Shown one piece after another: positions 1 to 7,869 of a DNA stretch of 56,124 bases. The DNA lies in assembly GCA_022509185.1 (NCBI GenBank), contig JAFLTS010000018.1, positions 1-56,124 of the forward strand. Reading direction: 5' to 3'. Position 1 is the stretch's first letter. The number at the start of each line of letters is the position of its first letter. Made by a program: the position numbers and the translations under genes. This stretch comes from Muribaculaceae bacterium (GTDB lineage Bacteria > Bacteroidota > Bacteroidia > Bacteroidales > Muribaculaceae). The notes under the pieces are model-generated. The model did not search any database, had not been told where the DNA came from, and saw only the letters and a list, made by a program, of their open reading frames with translations.

Positions 1-356
1 ATGTACCCAATGTTTTGTTCAAATAGTTTTTCAATATCAGATCTACGAATTCGTGTCTTACCCTTGAACTGATAACAAGGAATCGAATTAGAAATTAAAT
101 ACCTATAAAGGGTTCTAGTGGATATCCCTAATATTTTAGCACATTGTCCCGGACTTAAAAACTCCAAAGATTTTACATCAGCATTAGCATGGTTGTTAGC
201 TATGCTTTGTTCTCTATCAACATGTTCTTTTCTCTTAGCTGCTTTATAAGCATGTTCCGCACATCTTTTAGAGCAAAATCTTGTTGAACATTTTCGGGCT
301 ATAAATTTATTACCGCAATGCTCACAAATCTTTGTAATTTCGATTGTACTACTCAT
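1..356 (-). CDS. Excisionase-like HTH protein with Cys-rich N-terminus, C-terminus beyond window
   Basis: This is the first 118 residues of a gene that runs off the left edge. The N-terminus has a zinc-finger-like pattern: C11-x2-C14, C23 and C28-x3-C32. Residues about 64-115 form a MerR/excisionase-type helix-turn-helix, with SPGQCAKILGIS, then TLYRYL, and then the wing RIRRSDIEKLF, the pattern of HTH_17 proteins. Family members are small DNA-binding proteins commonly carried next to tyrosine recombinases on Bacteroidota mobile elements. That role is an inference here because no integrase lies inside the window. It is transcribed away from mnmE. Just upstream of its start are phased GTGTCA repeats and inverted repeats that could be its binding sites. 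Confidence 0.75.
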   Translation of the reverse strand, partial: MSSTIEITKICEHCGNKFIARKCSTRFCSKRCAEHAYKAAKRKEHVDREQSIANNHANADVKSLEFLSPGQCAKILGISTRTLYRYLISNSIPCYQFKGKTRIRRSDIEKLFEQNIGY

Positions 357-385
357 TTTTATTTCTTTTAATTTCTGTTAATTCC

Positions 386-421
386 GTGTCACGGCGTGTC
401 AGAGTGTGTCATGGTGTGACA
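386..421. repeat. Four phased GTGTCA-type direct repeats, 10-bp period
   Basis: GTGTCA occurs at 386-391, 396-401 and 406-411, and the variant GTGACA at 416-421. The period is exactly 10 bp, so all copies face the same side of the helix. The array begins 29 bp upstream of the HTH gene start. Such arrays usually bind several copies of one small protein cooperatively, for example an excisionase or repressor at a recombination or promoter site. The function here is inferred. Confidence 0.75.
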
Positions 422-431
422 TATCCTCCAC

Positions 432-481
432 TACCTCGCAATGGGATTTCAACCCATTGAAGATGAGTGACAAATGAGGTA
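432..481. repeat. Nested inverted repeats, candidate recombination or operator site
   Basis: An outer pair, TACCTC (432-437) and GAGGTA (476-481), encloses an inner perfect pair, CAATGGG (439-445) and CCCATTG (453-459), separated by 7 bp. Two 7-bp arms around a 7-bp spacer is the geometry of a tyrosine-recombinase core site. No second copy (attR) is visible in this window, so calling it an attachment site is a hypothesis. Confidence 0.4.
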
Positions 482-544
482 CAAAATCGAGGTTAAAATA
501 GCTTGAAATCGATTATTATCGGATAAAACAGTAATGAAAGTACA

Positions 545-573
545 TAAGAAAAGGCGCTCAAAATGAACGCCTT
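545..573 (-). terminator. Probable intrinsic terminator downstream of mnmE
   Basis: The minus strand carries a hairpin with outer stem AAGGCG/CGCCTT (551-556 and 568-573) and inner TCA/TGA pairs. It is followed on the minus strand by a T-rich run, TTTTCTT. It lies 44 bp past the mnmE stop codon. Confidence 0.6.
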
Positions 574-616
574 AATAATATTTGTTGATATATTTTAATC
601 GTTGGTAATCAGGCAA

Positions 617-2014
617 TTACTTGCCGATGCAGAAACGGGAGAAGATGGAGTGGAGGAGGGTATCGGAAGATATGGCTCCTGTAAGTGTTGCGAGATGGGT
701 GAGGGTTTCCCGAATATCCTGAGCAACTAAGTCGGCAGATATACCTCGTTGCAAATTATCTTCAACTCTTTCGACAGATTCAAGTGCTTTTGATAATGAT
801 TCGTAATGTCTTGCGTTTGTTACAATTATATCGGTTTCGGGATGAATACCTTTTGTCGCTTCTTCATGCAGCATTTCAAGAAGTGGTTTTAAACCGTTTT
901 GGGTTAGGGTGCTGAAAGGAATGGCATTTAACTTTAAAATATCATTTTCAATATTTTCGGTTCTATCGTTTAACAGATCGGATTTATTTATAAGAACTAT
1001 TAGTTTTTTATCCTGATTTTTAATTTTGAATTTATTGATTTGGTCTATTTGTTCATTAATATTTTGATTAGGATCTATCAACCAAATAACGATATAGGCT
1101 TTCTTTAATGATTCTTGTGCTTTCTTTACTCCGATGGCTTCAACTATATCTTCAGTTTTTCGCAATCCGGCCGTGTCTATAAATCTATAAAGAATACCAT
1201 TAATTTCTACCGTATCTTCAATGATATCACGTGTAGTTCCCGGAATATCGGTTACAATGGCTTTTTCCTCTTTCAATAATAGATTCAGTAAGGACGATTT
1301 ACCGGCATTAGGTATTCCGGCAATCACTACTGGCACTCCATTCTTTAATACTTCACCAGACGCATAAGAATCAGTAAGTTTTTTAATTTTTTCTTTGATC
1401 TGATTACAGAGAAAAAGTAATTGAGCCCGATCTGCAAATTCTACATCTTCTTCAGAGAAATCCAGTTCAAGTTCAAGCAAGGAAGCAAATTCAATTAGTC
1501 TTGATCTTAAAATTTCTATTTCTTTTGAAAACCCTCCTCTGGTCTGATTAATAGCCATGGCATGAGCAGCTTTCGAGGATGCCGCTATAAGATCTGCCAC
1601 ACCTTCAGCTTGTGTGAGATCCATTTTCCCATTTAAGAAAGCTCTTTGCGTAAATTCTCCCGGTCGAGCAATCCTTATTCCACGTTTAATAAGGTCAGAA
1701 AGAATAGTTTTTTGCAACCATTGCGAACCATGGATATTCAGTTCCACCACATCTTCTCCTGTGAAGGAATTGGGTGCTTTAAACAGAGCCGCTAATGCTT
1801 CGTCTAACAATTTCCCCTCGGTATCAAAATATTTACCAAGATGTAAAGTATGTGATTCCACTTTCTGAAGATCAGTTCCTTTCCATGCCTTTGAAATAGT
1901 AGATAAAGCTTGGGGTCCTGAAATTCTTATTATTGCTACACCACCTTGACCCTGAGGTGTGGATATAGCCGCTATAGTATCTTCTTGATAGATATTTATT
2001 TTGAATTGTTCCAT
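617..2014 (-). CDS. mnmE: tRNA uridine-5-carboxymethylaminomethyl modification GTPase MnmE
   Basis: MnmE works with MnmG (GidA) to modify U34 of tRNAs that read split codon boxes. The 465 residues match the usual length. The N-terminal formyl-tetrahydrofolate-binding domain covers about residues 1-120 (TPQGQGGVAIIRISG). A helical domain surrounds an inserted G domain with GIPNAGKSS (233-241), TTRD (260-263), DTAG (280-283) and NKSD (343-346). The catalytic C-terminal motif CIGK (462-465) is intact, so the sequence flanking the 3' end has not damaged the gene. Its start overlaps the end of the upstream nuclease gene by 19 bp, which suggests one transcript. The 3' end of mnmE (trmE/thdF) is a known integration site in other bacteria, for example for Salmonella genomic island 1. 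Confidence 0.97.
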   Translation of the reverse strand: MEQFKINIYQEDTIAAISTPQGQGGVAIIRISGPQALSTISKAWKGTDLQKVESHTLHLGKYFDTEGKLLDEALAALFKAPNSFTGEDVVELNIHGSQWLQKTILSDLIKRGIRIARPGEFTQRAFLNGKMDLTQAEGVADLIAASSKAAHAMAINQTRGGFSKEIEILRSRLIEFASLLELELDFSEEDVEFADRAQLLFLCNQIKEKIKKLTDSYASGEVLKNGVPVVIAGIPNAGKSSLLNLLLKEEKAIVTDIPGTTRDIIEDTVEINGILYRFIDTAGLRKTEDIVEAIGVKKAQESLKKAYIVIWLIDPNQNINEQIDQINKFKIKNQDKKLIVLINKSDLLNDRTENIENDILKLNAIPFSTLTQNGLKPLLEMLHEEATKGIHPETDIIVTNARHYESLSKALESVERVEDNLQRGISADLVAQDIRETLTHLATLTGAISSDTLLHSIFSRFCIGK

Positions 2015-2832
2015 TCTATGAAAGAATAATTTGCTTCCACTTTTTCTTCCAAATTATCAGGTAATGAAGAGAAAAAATCATAGTTTAAAATTTCTTCAAG
2101 TTGGTCGATACTCATGGCATAATCCTGCATATTTCCCGGCGCCTCCATGTTAGGATAGACAAAGGCAATGGCTCTAGGTTTTTCAACATAAGGTGCAAGA
2201 AACGCTTTAAAAAAGGCTGACGGTACTCTGACACCTATATCTCCGATAGTCTTCGAATCGTATTCACTATAGATGGGTCCGGCAATAATTATTAGACTTC
2301 CATCTCTTTTGGCCCATTGTCTTTCTTTATTTTCCAATGTATTCCAGGCTCCCGCATTTAACCGGTGATCCTGGGGACACATATTAGACATAACGAAACA
2401 ATCGTTCATTGCTTCATCACTCCATTTCTGATCGGCTGCCGGACACATGTGCCCTCTATCATAGCCGGAATAGGAGTAATCTTTGTGTGAAGGGCATCCG
2501 ATAATTTCTTCATCTTGCCAGAACTTGTCAGATCTGCTTCGTTCATTCACAATTTCTTTATCCAGGAGTTCCCAAGACACATAATTGGGAGTATGATTAT
2601 CCTTATTAAAAGAGACCGTAAAACCGGTATACTCTTTTATCTGCTGAGGAATTTTTTCAGGTATAGAAACTAAAAGAAGGTCCGGATAAAATGTTTCTTC
2701 TTCCGGGTCTTCGTAAGTCGGGGACACACCTTTATCCTCAGCATTTGAATTAAAAGCCAAATAACATCCCGCTATTATAAAGCAGAAACAAATGATTAAA
2801 CCGACTATTGCAAACTTATTATAATTCTTCAT
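1996..2832 (-). CDS. DNA/RNA non-specific endonuclease, probable lipoprotein
   Basis: This is a sugar-non-specific nuclease of the Serratia NucA family, which cuts DNA and RNA using one Mg ion. The catalytic motif DRGHMCP lies at 125-131, with the general base at H128. The conserved SNMCPQ...N...WNTLE segment (149-167) supplies the metal-binding Asn and the catalytic Glu. The N-terminus has a hydrophobic segment ending in the lipobox IAGC (Cys23), so the protein is probably exported and lipid-anchored, and could scavenge nucleic acid outside the cell. It is the first gene of a two-gene unit with mnmE. A TATCTTTG promoter element lies 23 bp upstream of its start. Confidence 0.9.
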   Translation of the reverse strand: MKNYNKFAIVGLIICFCFIIAGCYLAFNSNAEDKGVSPTYEDPEEETFYPDLLLVSIPEKIPQQIKEYTGFTVSFNKDNHTPNYVSWELLDKEIVNERSRSDKFWQDEEIIGCPSHKDYSYSGYDRGHMCPAADQKWSDEAMNDCFVMSNMCPQDHRLNAGAWNTLENKERQWAKRDGSLIIIAGPIYSEYDSKTIGDIGVRVPSAFFKAFLAPYVEKPRAIAFVYPNMEAPGNMQDYAMSIDQLEEILNYDFFSSLPDNLEEKVEANYSFIEWNNSK

Positions 2833-2854
2833 TATTACCGGTAAAAAAACACTG

Positions 2855-2862
2855 CAAAGATA
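2855..2862 (-). promoter_or_regulatory. Bacteroidota -7 element (TATCTTTG) for nuclease-mnmE
   Basis: This matches the TAnnTTTG consensus of the Bacteroidota primary sigma factor, read on the minus strand, 22 bp before the nuclease start codon. Confidence 0.55.
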
Positions 2863-3011
2863 GATGATAAAAGCGAAATAAATGGAGAATAAAGAATCGT
2901 GAAATCAAGAAAATTATTGGAAAAGGAAAATTATATTAATATTTATCTATCAATCGAAGAGAAAAAGGGAAATAAATATGGCAAGAGTTACGTTGAACGA
3001 TAGAAAAATAT

Positions 3012-3019
3012 TAAATTTG
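3012..3019 (+). promoter_or_regulatory. -7 element TAAATTTG, only 4 nt before ATG
   Basis: A TAnnTTTG match ends 4 nt before the start codon at 3024. Bacteroidota transcription starts a few bases past this element, so the mRNA would begin at or next to the AUG (leaderless). A TTG lies 16 bp upstream. Confidence 0.5.
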
Positions 3020-3023
3020 TAGC

Positions 3024-3569
3024 ATGCAAAAGAAATCTATTTATAAATATGCTTCAGAAAATGGTCTGGCAGCCGGAGCATATCTCACTTTGATGTCAGC
3101 ATGTTTATTGCTGAGTGTGAAGATTGCCTTTTTACCGATGTTGATTCTTCCATTAGGCATAGGATTCCCGTTTTTATTATGGGCTCTTATGAAAAATATT
3201 ATCCGAACTGAACCAAGTTATAATAAATTTTCTTCCTTATGGTTGGGAGGAATCTATACGGTTATATTCGGTACCATTATCTGTATGTTTCTTTCGGCTT
3301 TATATATAGTTTTTATAGAACCCAGTTTTGTGCATTTATATGTTAACAATGCCTTAACAGCCGTAGAAGCCAGTCCTATGTCGGCAGAATATGAAAGTTC
3401 GATACAAATGATGCGCGAGGCTATGGAGGCTCATATTCTACCTTCCGGTCTTGAATTTCTGACCACTATGGCTTGGTTTACCTGTTTCGCAGGTTCACTG
3501 CTTTCTTTAGTACTTGCAATGATAATGAGTAAAAACAGCAAGAAAGTCAGCAGAGGATTTACAGCTTAA
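3024..3569 (+). CDS. DUF4199-type four-helix membrane protein
   Basis: This 181-residue inner-membrane protein has about four hydrophobic segments, near residues 14-34, 37-56, 72-95 and 148-168. The layout and the short cytoplasmic ends resemble DUF4199 proteins of Bacteroidota, whose function is unknown. It is followed after only 10 bp by a polyprenyl-phosphate glycosyltransferase, a pairing that suggests a role in lipid-linked sugar handling at the membrane. That is inference from context. The start codon is placed directly behind a promoter element. Confidence 0.75.
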   Translation: MQKKSIYKYASENGLAAGAYLTLMSACLLLSVKIAFLPMLILPLGIGFPFLLWALMKNIIRTEPSYNKFSSLWLGGIYTVIFGTIICMFLSALYIVFIEPSFVHLYVNNALTAVEASPMSAEYESSIQMMREAMEAHILPSGLEFLTTMAWFTCFAGSLLSLVLAMIMSKNSKKVSRGFTA

Positions 3570-3579
3570 AAAGAAAGAC

Positions 3580-4545
3580 ATGGACATCTCTGTAGTGGTC
3601 CCGCTCTATAATGAAGAGGAATCCTTACCTGAATTGTCCCAATGGATAAAACAGGTGATGGAGGAGCATAACTTCAGTTATGAAGTGATTTTTATAGACG
3701 ACGGGAGCATAGACAGATCATTTCATATCCTTCGCCACCTTTCACAAAAAGATCCACATATACGAGCAGTAAGATTCAGCAGAAATTATGGGAAATCGCC
3801 GGCCCTCAATACGGGCTTTAAAATGGCTCAGGGCGATGTTGTTATCACAATGGATGCTGATCTTCAAGATAGTCCTGATGAAATTCCTGCTCTGTATGAA
3901 ATGATAAAAGAAGAAGGCTATGATTTAGTTTCAGGCTGGAAAAAGAAGAGATACGATCCTTTATCAAAAACCATACCCACCAAACTTTTCAATGCTACCG
4001 CAAGAAGAGTGAGCGGAATTAATAATCTACATGATTTCAATTGTGGATTAAAAGCATATAGGAAAGATGTAGTAAAGAATATCGAGGTATACGGAGATAT
4101 GCATAGATATATCCCTTATCTCGCTAAAAATGCCGGTTTCCGCAGGATTGGTGAAAAGGAGGTGAAACACCGGGCACGAAAATACGGTCACACAAAATTT
4201 GGATTAGACCGATTTGTTAATGGTTATCTTGATTTGGGTACATTATGGTTTCAAACAAAGTTTGGAGTTAAACCTATGCATATATTCGGCTTATTAGGTT
4301 CCATAATGTTTTTCATAGGTTTCATAGCAGTTGCAACAGTTATAATATTAAAAATAGTAAGTCTGTGTAATCCCGATTTTCATTTTTACCTTACTAAATC
4401 AGTTTATTTCTATTTATCATTAGCTGCCATGATTATGGGTCTTCAATTTTTCCTTACCGGTTTTACAGGTGAATTGATAATCAGGAATTCCCAGGAACGG
4501 AACTCTTATCAGATAGCTGAAAGATTAGGACCCGGGGAAGATTAA
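3580..4545 (+). CDS. Family 2 glycosyltransferase, polyprenyl-phosphate sugar transferase type
   Basis: This GT-A enzyme resembles DPM1, GtrB and ArnC, which transfer a sugar from a nucleotide donor to undecaprenyl phosphate. The N-terminus SVVVPLYNEEESL (4-16) and the metal-binding DAD (92-94, in MDADLQDSPDE) are intact. Two C-terminal transmembrane segments lie near residues 234-262 and 275-303, as in GtrB. The usual length of about 310-330 residues fits. It sits in a four-gene plus-strand unit, 10 bp after a DUF4199 gene and 2 bp before a lipoprotein gene. The sugar and the final acceptor cannot be read from sequence. Confidence 0.9.
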   Translation: MDISVVVPLYNEEESLPELSQWIKQVMEEHNFSYEVIFIDDGSIDRSFHILRHLSQKDPHIRAVRFSRNYGKSPALNTGFKMAQGDVVITMDADLQDSPDEIPALYEMIKEEGYDLVSGWKKKRYDPLSKTIPTKLFNATARRVSGINNLHDFNCGLKAYRKDVVKNIEVYGDMHRYIPYLAKNAGFRRIGEKEVKHRARKYGHTKFGLDRFVNGYLDLGTLWFQTKFGVKPMHIFGLLGSIMFFIGFIAVATVIILKIVSLCNPDFHFYLTKSVYFYLSLAAMIMGLQFFLTGFTGELIIRNSQERNSYQIAERLGPGED

Positions 4546-4547
4546 AG

Positions 4548-5081
4548 ATGGTAAAAAGAAGATTTCTACATAAAATTATAGGACCTGTTCTTTTTCTGGG
4601 CATTTTACTTGGACTGGCATCAGGCTGTTCCACGTCGGAATGTTTTGATAATCAAAATTCATTACCCTTAGCCGGATTTTATAGCTCTGAGCCGGAGCCA
4701 AGACCGATATCTTTAGATTCCATATCTATTTTGGGAATTGGCGCTCCTGGCGACAGTATTTTACAAGATTCAGTGAGAACGTTATCAGAAGTTTATCTCC
4801 CTTTTAGAATTGACCAGCCTAGTACTACTTATGAAATAAGATATTTAGGAGGAGAGGCTGGAATTTTCAGAGTCTCAGACTTTATAACATTTAATTATGA
4901 AATAATACCCATGTTCGTATCATCAGCGTGTGGAACGGTGTATTATTATAAAATGGAATCGATAAACTATACAGATAATTTCATTGATTCAGTGGTTTGT
5001 CCGGAAGGAAAGATTACAAATGCCAATATAGAAAACCTAAAAATTTATTTCCGGGTCGCCCTTGAAGAGGAAAAGGAATGA
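4548..5081 (+). CDS. Lipoprotein, resembling DUF6452
   Basis: The 177-residue protein has a type II signal peptide: a basic N-terminus, a hydrophobic stretch at about 12-25, and the lipobox ASGC. The mature part begins CSTSECFDNQNSLPLAGFYSS and is predicted mostly beta. This start resembles the Bacteroidota DUF6452 family, function unknown (family call from memory). It overlaps the next gene by 4 bp (ATGA), so the two are translationally coupled. The next product looks like an outer-membrane barrel, so this lipoprotein may be its partner in the envelope. Confidence 0.7.
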   Translation: MVKRRFLHKIIGPVLFLGILLGLASGCSTSECFDNQNSLPLAGFYSSEPEPRPISLDSISILGIGAPGDSILQDSVRTLSEVYLPFRIDQPSTTYEIRYLGGEAGIFRVSDFITFNYEIIPMFVSSACGTVYYYKMESINYTDNFIDSVVCPEGKITNANIENLKIYFRVALEEEKE

Positions 5082-6004
5082 AAAGGAAACCTTTTTTCAT
5101 AAAATTTAAAAGTCATAGCAGAAAGGATAAGAAAACTTGGTTTTTGACTCCCTTGGTTTTCCTTGCCTTATTACTTGCGACCAATAGCCAAAGTATTTAT
5201 GGGCAAAAAAAGATAACACCTGTTGATAATGATCCAAACAAGCCGGCACAACCTACATTACATTATTATGACAAACATGGAAATCCTTTGGATGAACCGG
5301 TACTATTCATGTCAGAACTTGATACAGTAGTCAGCATAAAGCCAAAACCTGTATATCCGTTACTTTATTCTGCCAGTTTAGGATTTAATTTTTTTGATGG
5401 AGTAATGAAACTTTTCGGTCAAAGTTTTGCAAGCTACGATATACAGGCTTCTGTTTCCTTGCATAACTGGTTTGAACCTGTAGTGGAACTTGGACTTGGT
5501 TCAGCAGATCATCATACGGAAAACAGTAATTACCGATATAAAACATCTCCATCCTTTTATGGTAAAATTGGAATTAATTATAATTTCATGTATAAGAGTA
5601 ACCCTGATTACCAGGTTTATTTAGGAATTAGAGGGGGTTTTTCTTCTTATAAATATGAAATAGAGGATGTGACAATAAATTCCGATTATTGGGGACAAAG
5701 CAATAAATTCAGTATCCTGAATCAAAGCGGTAATTCCTTTTACGGGCAAACCTTGGCGGGTATAAAAGTAAAAATATGGAAATGGTTCTCTTTAGGATGG
5801 AATATAAGATATGGATTCAAGATTAAGGAAAGTCATAGTGCCAATTCCATTCCATGGTTTGTTCCGGGATACGGCACAGGAGCTTTAAGCGCTTCATTTT
5901 CTTTAATTTACACAATGCCTATCCATACCAAGAAGAAAGAAGAACCTATAGAAACAATAGGAACCGGCCCGGCTCATATTTCAGGAGGAATTCCAGAACC
6001 TTAA
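5078..6004 (+). CDS. Probable outer-membrane barrel protein, resembling DUF6048
   Basis: The 308-residue protein has a long basic N-terminus (1-20), then a hydrophobic export segment (about 21-42) ending near SQSIYGQ. Alternating hydrophobic and aromatic beta strands follow from about residue 95 to 290, for example YSASLGFNFFDGVM. This fits a small outer-membrane beta-barrel. The arrangement behind a DUF6452-like lipoprotein matches DUF6048 as I recall it. The function is unknown. It converges with the Lon-like gene, whose stop codon is 20 bp away. Confidence 0.6.
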   Translation: MKRKPFFIKFKSHSRKDKKTWFLTPLVFLALLLATNSQSIYGQKKITPVDNDPNKPAQPTLHYYDKHGNPLDEPVLFMSELDTVVSIKPKPVYPLLYSASLGFNFFDGVMKLFGQSFASYDIQASVSLHNWFEPVVELGLGSADHHTENSNYRYKTSPSFYGKIGINYNFMYKSNPDYQVYLGIRGGFSSYKYEIEDVTINSDYWGQSNKFSILNQSGNSFYGQTLAGIKVKIWKWFSLGWNIRYGFKIKESHSANSIPWFVPGYGTGALSASFSLIYTMPIHTKKKEEPIETIGTGPAHISGGIPEP

Positions 6005-6023
6005 GAAATAAATACTCAGACAA

Positions 6024-7832
6024 CTATCCGGCAAAGAAACCTACACTTGAAAGCTTGAAATCTTTTTTATCAAGATAGTTCAATATATTTTGAGAAGACA
6101 CTTCTTTAGGGAAATTCAAATTTTTGACTTTTAGAAGAGCTAATTTCCTTAAAATGCGGTTAATAGCCATATATAATTGTCTCACTCCTTTTTCATGAGT
6201 AAAGGATTTAATAATTGTTTCGAGGGCATCTCTTGAAAATTTTACCTCCTCATTCTCTAATCCATTATCACTCAATGCCTTTTTAATTAGATGTTTTTTT
6301 GCGATTTCTATTTTTTCATCTAAAGTATATCCAGGCATTTCTATTATTTCCATTCTGTCACGTAAAGGCGCAGGAATAGTAGAGAGATCATTGGCAGTCG
6401 CTATGAATAAAACTCTGGAAAGATCATAAGGAAAATCAATAAAATTATCATGAAAAGTATTATTCTGTTCGGGATCCAAAGCTTCTAAAAGAGCTGAAGA
6501 AGGGTCTCCCTTATAATCTTTCCCAACTTTATCAATCTCGTCGAGAAGCATTAAAGGATTACCAAATTCACATTTTGACAAAGCGTGAAGAAAACGTCCC
6601 GGCATAGCTCCAATGTAGGTTCTCCTGTGTCCTCTTATTTCAGCTTCGTCATGCATTCCTCCAAGAGCTATCCGTGAATATTCTCTATCCAGAGCTTCTG
6701 CTATTGATTTACCGATAGAAGTTTTTCCCACTCCGGGAGGTCCATAAAGACAAATAATAGGGGCCTTAAGATCGTCTCTTAATTTAGTTACCGCCATATA
6801 TTCTAAAATCCGTTCTTTCACTTTTTCCAGACCATAATGATCTCTGTTTAACACGGATTCAACTTTATTTAAAGAAATATCTGATTTTTTGTAATTATCC
6901 CAGGGAAGTTCTAAAAAATTCTCAAGATAAGCATATTGAACGGAATATTCCGGATTATTAATATTTAACCTTCGAAGTTTATTAAGTTCTTTATTGAAAT
7001 GTTCAGCCACAGAATTATTCCATTTCTTTCCCAATGACATAGACATCAATTGACTCACTTCTTCATTATCATCAGTTTCACCTAATTCTTCTTTAATATG
7101 GTGAAGATGCATACGTAAAAAACTTTCTTTTTGTTGCCGGGTTATTTCCTGATGAGTACGTTCCTGGATATTAGATTGAATTGCCATTCTTTGCTCAGCG
7201 ATATCAAGTAATGATATTACCAGATTAATTAACGATTTAAAAGAACGGCAAGATATTACTTCATATTTCTCTTCCCAGGAAATAGGAGAGACATGAATCA
7301 AAGCATAAAGATGTTCTACGGGAGTTTTAGAATTTTCTTCAACTATTTTTTCAGAAGTAGCTTTTTCGGGATCTATAAGGAATCTCATGATCATTTGAAA
7401 TAAAGAATCTACTCTGGACATAAGGGGTGCATAATCCTTATTAAAATTTTTTGGGACAGAAATCTGTTTAAGAACTTTTACATCTACTTTCAGAGATTCT
7501 TCATCTTCAATAAAATTCAAAATTCTGCCTATTTTAATAGGGCGAATGAAAATTAAAGCAGGAGCCCCCGGCATTTTAAGAACCTTATCGATATTACATA
7601 CCACACCTAAAGGCTTAATTTCTCCTTCATTATCCTCTTTTTGAAGTTTTACCCATGTAGAAAAAAACACAAAACTATTTTTTTCAAATGCTTTTTCAAT
7701 TATTGAACATTTATTTTCCTCCTCTATTTTTACCGGTTGAGGAATAAGCGGAGTCACTACATAATTAGGCAGAGAAATAAAGGGTAATCTTATTTCATCC
7801 TCTCTATTGTCACAAATTTTCTTTTTTCCCAT
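6024..7832 (-). CDS. Lon-like AAA+ ATPase lacking the protease domain
   Basis: The 602 residues align with Lon up to the end of the AAA+ module: LAN substrate-binding domain (about 16-215), coiled-coil helix (about 220-260), Walker A GPPGVGKT (364-371), Walker B LLDEID (429-434), RDRMEII (491-497) and GVRQL (549-553). Full Lon is about 800 residues, and the last part holds the Ser-Lys proteolytic dyad. Here the protein ends in VGFFAG, where the protease domain would begin, and the DNA beyond encodes the convergent barrel gene. No protease remnant is visible in the downstream frames I checked. The ATPase motifs are intact, so it may act as an unfoldase or DNA-binding ATPase, or be a decaying paralogue. 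A TAAATTTG element lies 4 nt before its start. Confidence 0.85.
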   Translation of the reverse strand: MGKKKICDNREDEIRLPFISLPNYVVTPLIPQPVKIEEENKCSIIEKAFEKNSFVFFSTWVKLQKEDNEGEIKPLGVVCNIDKVLKMPGAPALIFIRPIKIGRILNFIEDEESLKVDVKVLKQISVPKNFNKDYAPLMSRVDSLFQMIMRFLIDPEKATSEKIVEENSKTPVEHLYALIHVSPISWEEKYEVISCRSFKSLINLVISLLDIAEQRMAIQSNIQERTHQEITRQQKESFLRMHLHHIKEELGETDDNEEVSQLMSMSLGKKWNNSVAEHFNKELNKLRRLNINNPEYSVQYAYLENFLELPWDNYKKSDISLNKVESVLNRDHYGLEKVKERILEYMAVTKLRDDLKAPIICLYGPPGVGKTSIGKSIAEALDREYSRIALGGMHDEAEIRGHRRTYIGAMPGRFLHALSKCEFGNPLMLLDEIDKVGKDYKGDPSSALLEALDPEQNNTFHDNFIDFPYDLSRVLFIATANDLSTIPAPLRDRMEIIEMPGYTLDEKIEIAKKHLIKKALSDNGLENEEVKFSRDALETIIKSFTHEKGVRQLYMAINRILRKLALLKVKNLNFPKEVSSQNILNYLDKKDFKLSSVGFFAG

Positions 7833-7836
7833 AATG

Positions 7837-7844
7837 CAAATTTA
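7837..7844 (-). promoter_or_regulatory. -7 element TAAATTTG, 4 nt before the lon-like ATG
   Basis: A TAnnTTTG match on the minus strand ends 4 nt before the start codon at 7832. The spacing equals that before the genes at 3024 and 7870 and suggests a leaderless message. No clear -33 TTG is visible. Confidence 0.4.
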
Positions 7845-7857
7845 CGGAAATAACTTA

Positions 7858-7865
7858 TATATTTG
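7858..7865 (+). promoter_or_regulatory. -7 element TATATTTG, 4 nt before the trmN6 ATG
   Basis: A TAnnTTTG match ends 4 nt before ATG 7870. It lies back to back with the lon-like promoter, 13 bp away, in a divergent gap of 37 bp. Confidence 0.4.
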
Positions 7866-7869
7866 TATT

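Noticed and set aside
5970..6024. Frameshifted remnant of the Lon protease domain
   Set aside because: I read past the stop codon in the same frame and one other and found no protease-like sequence; the region is the coding end of the convergent gene.
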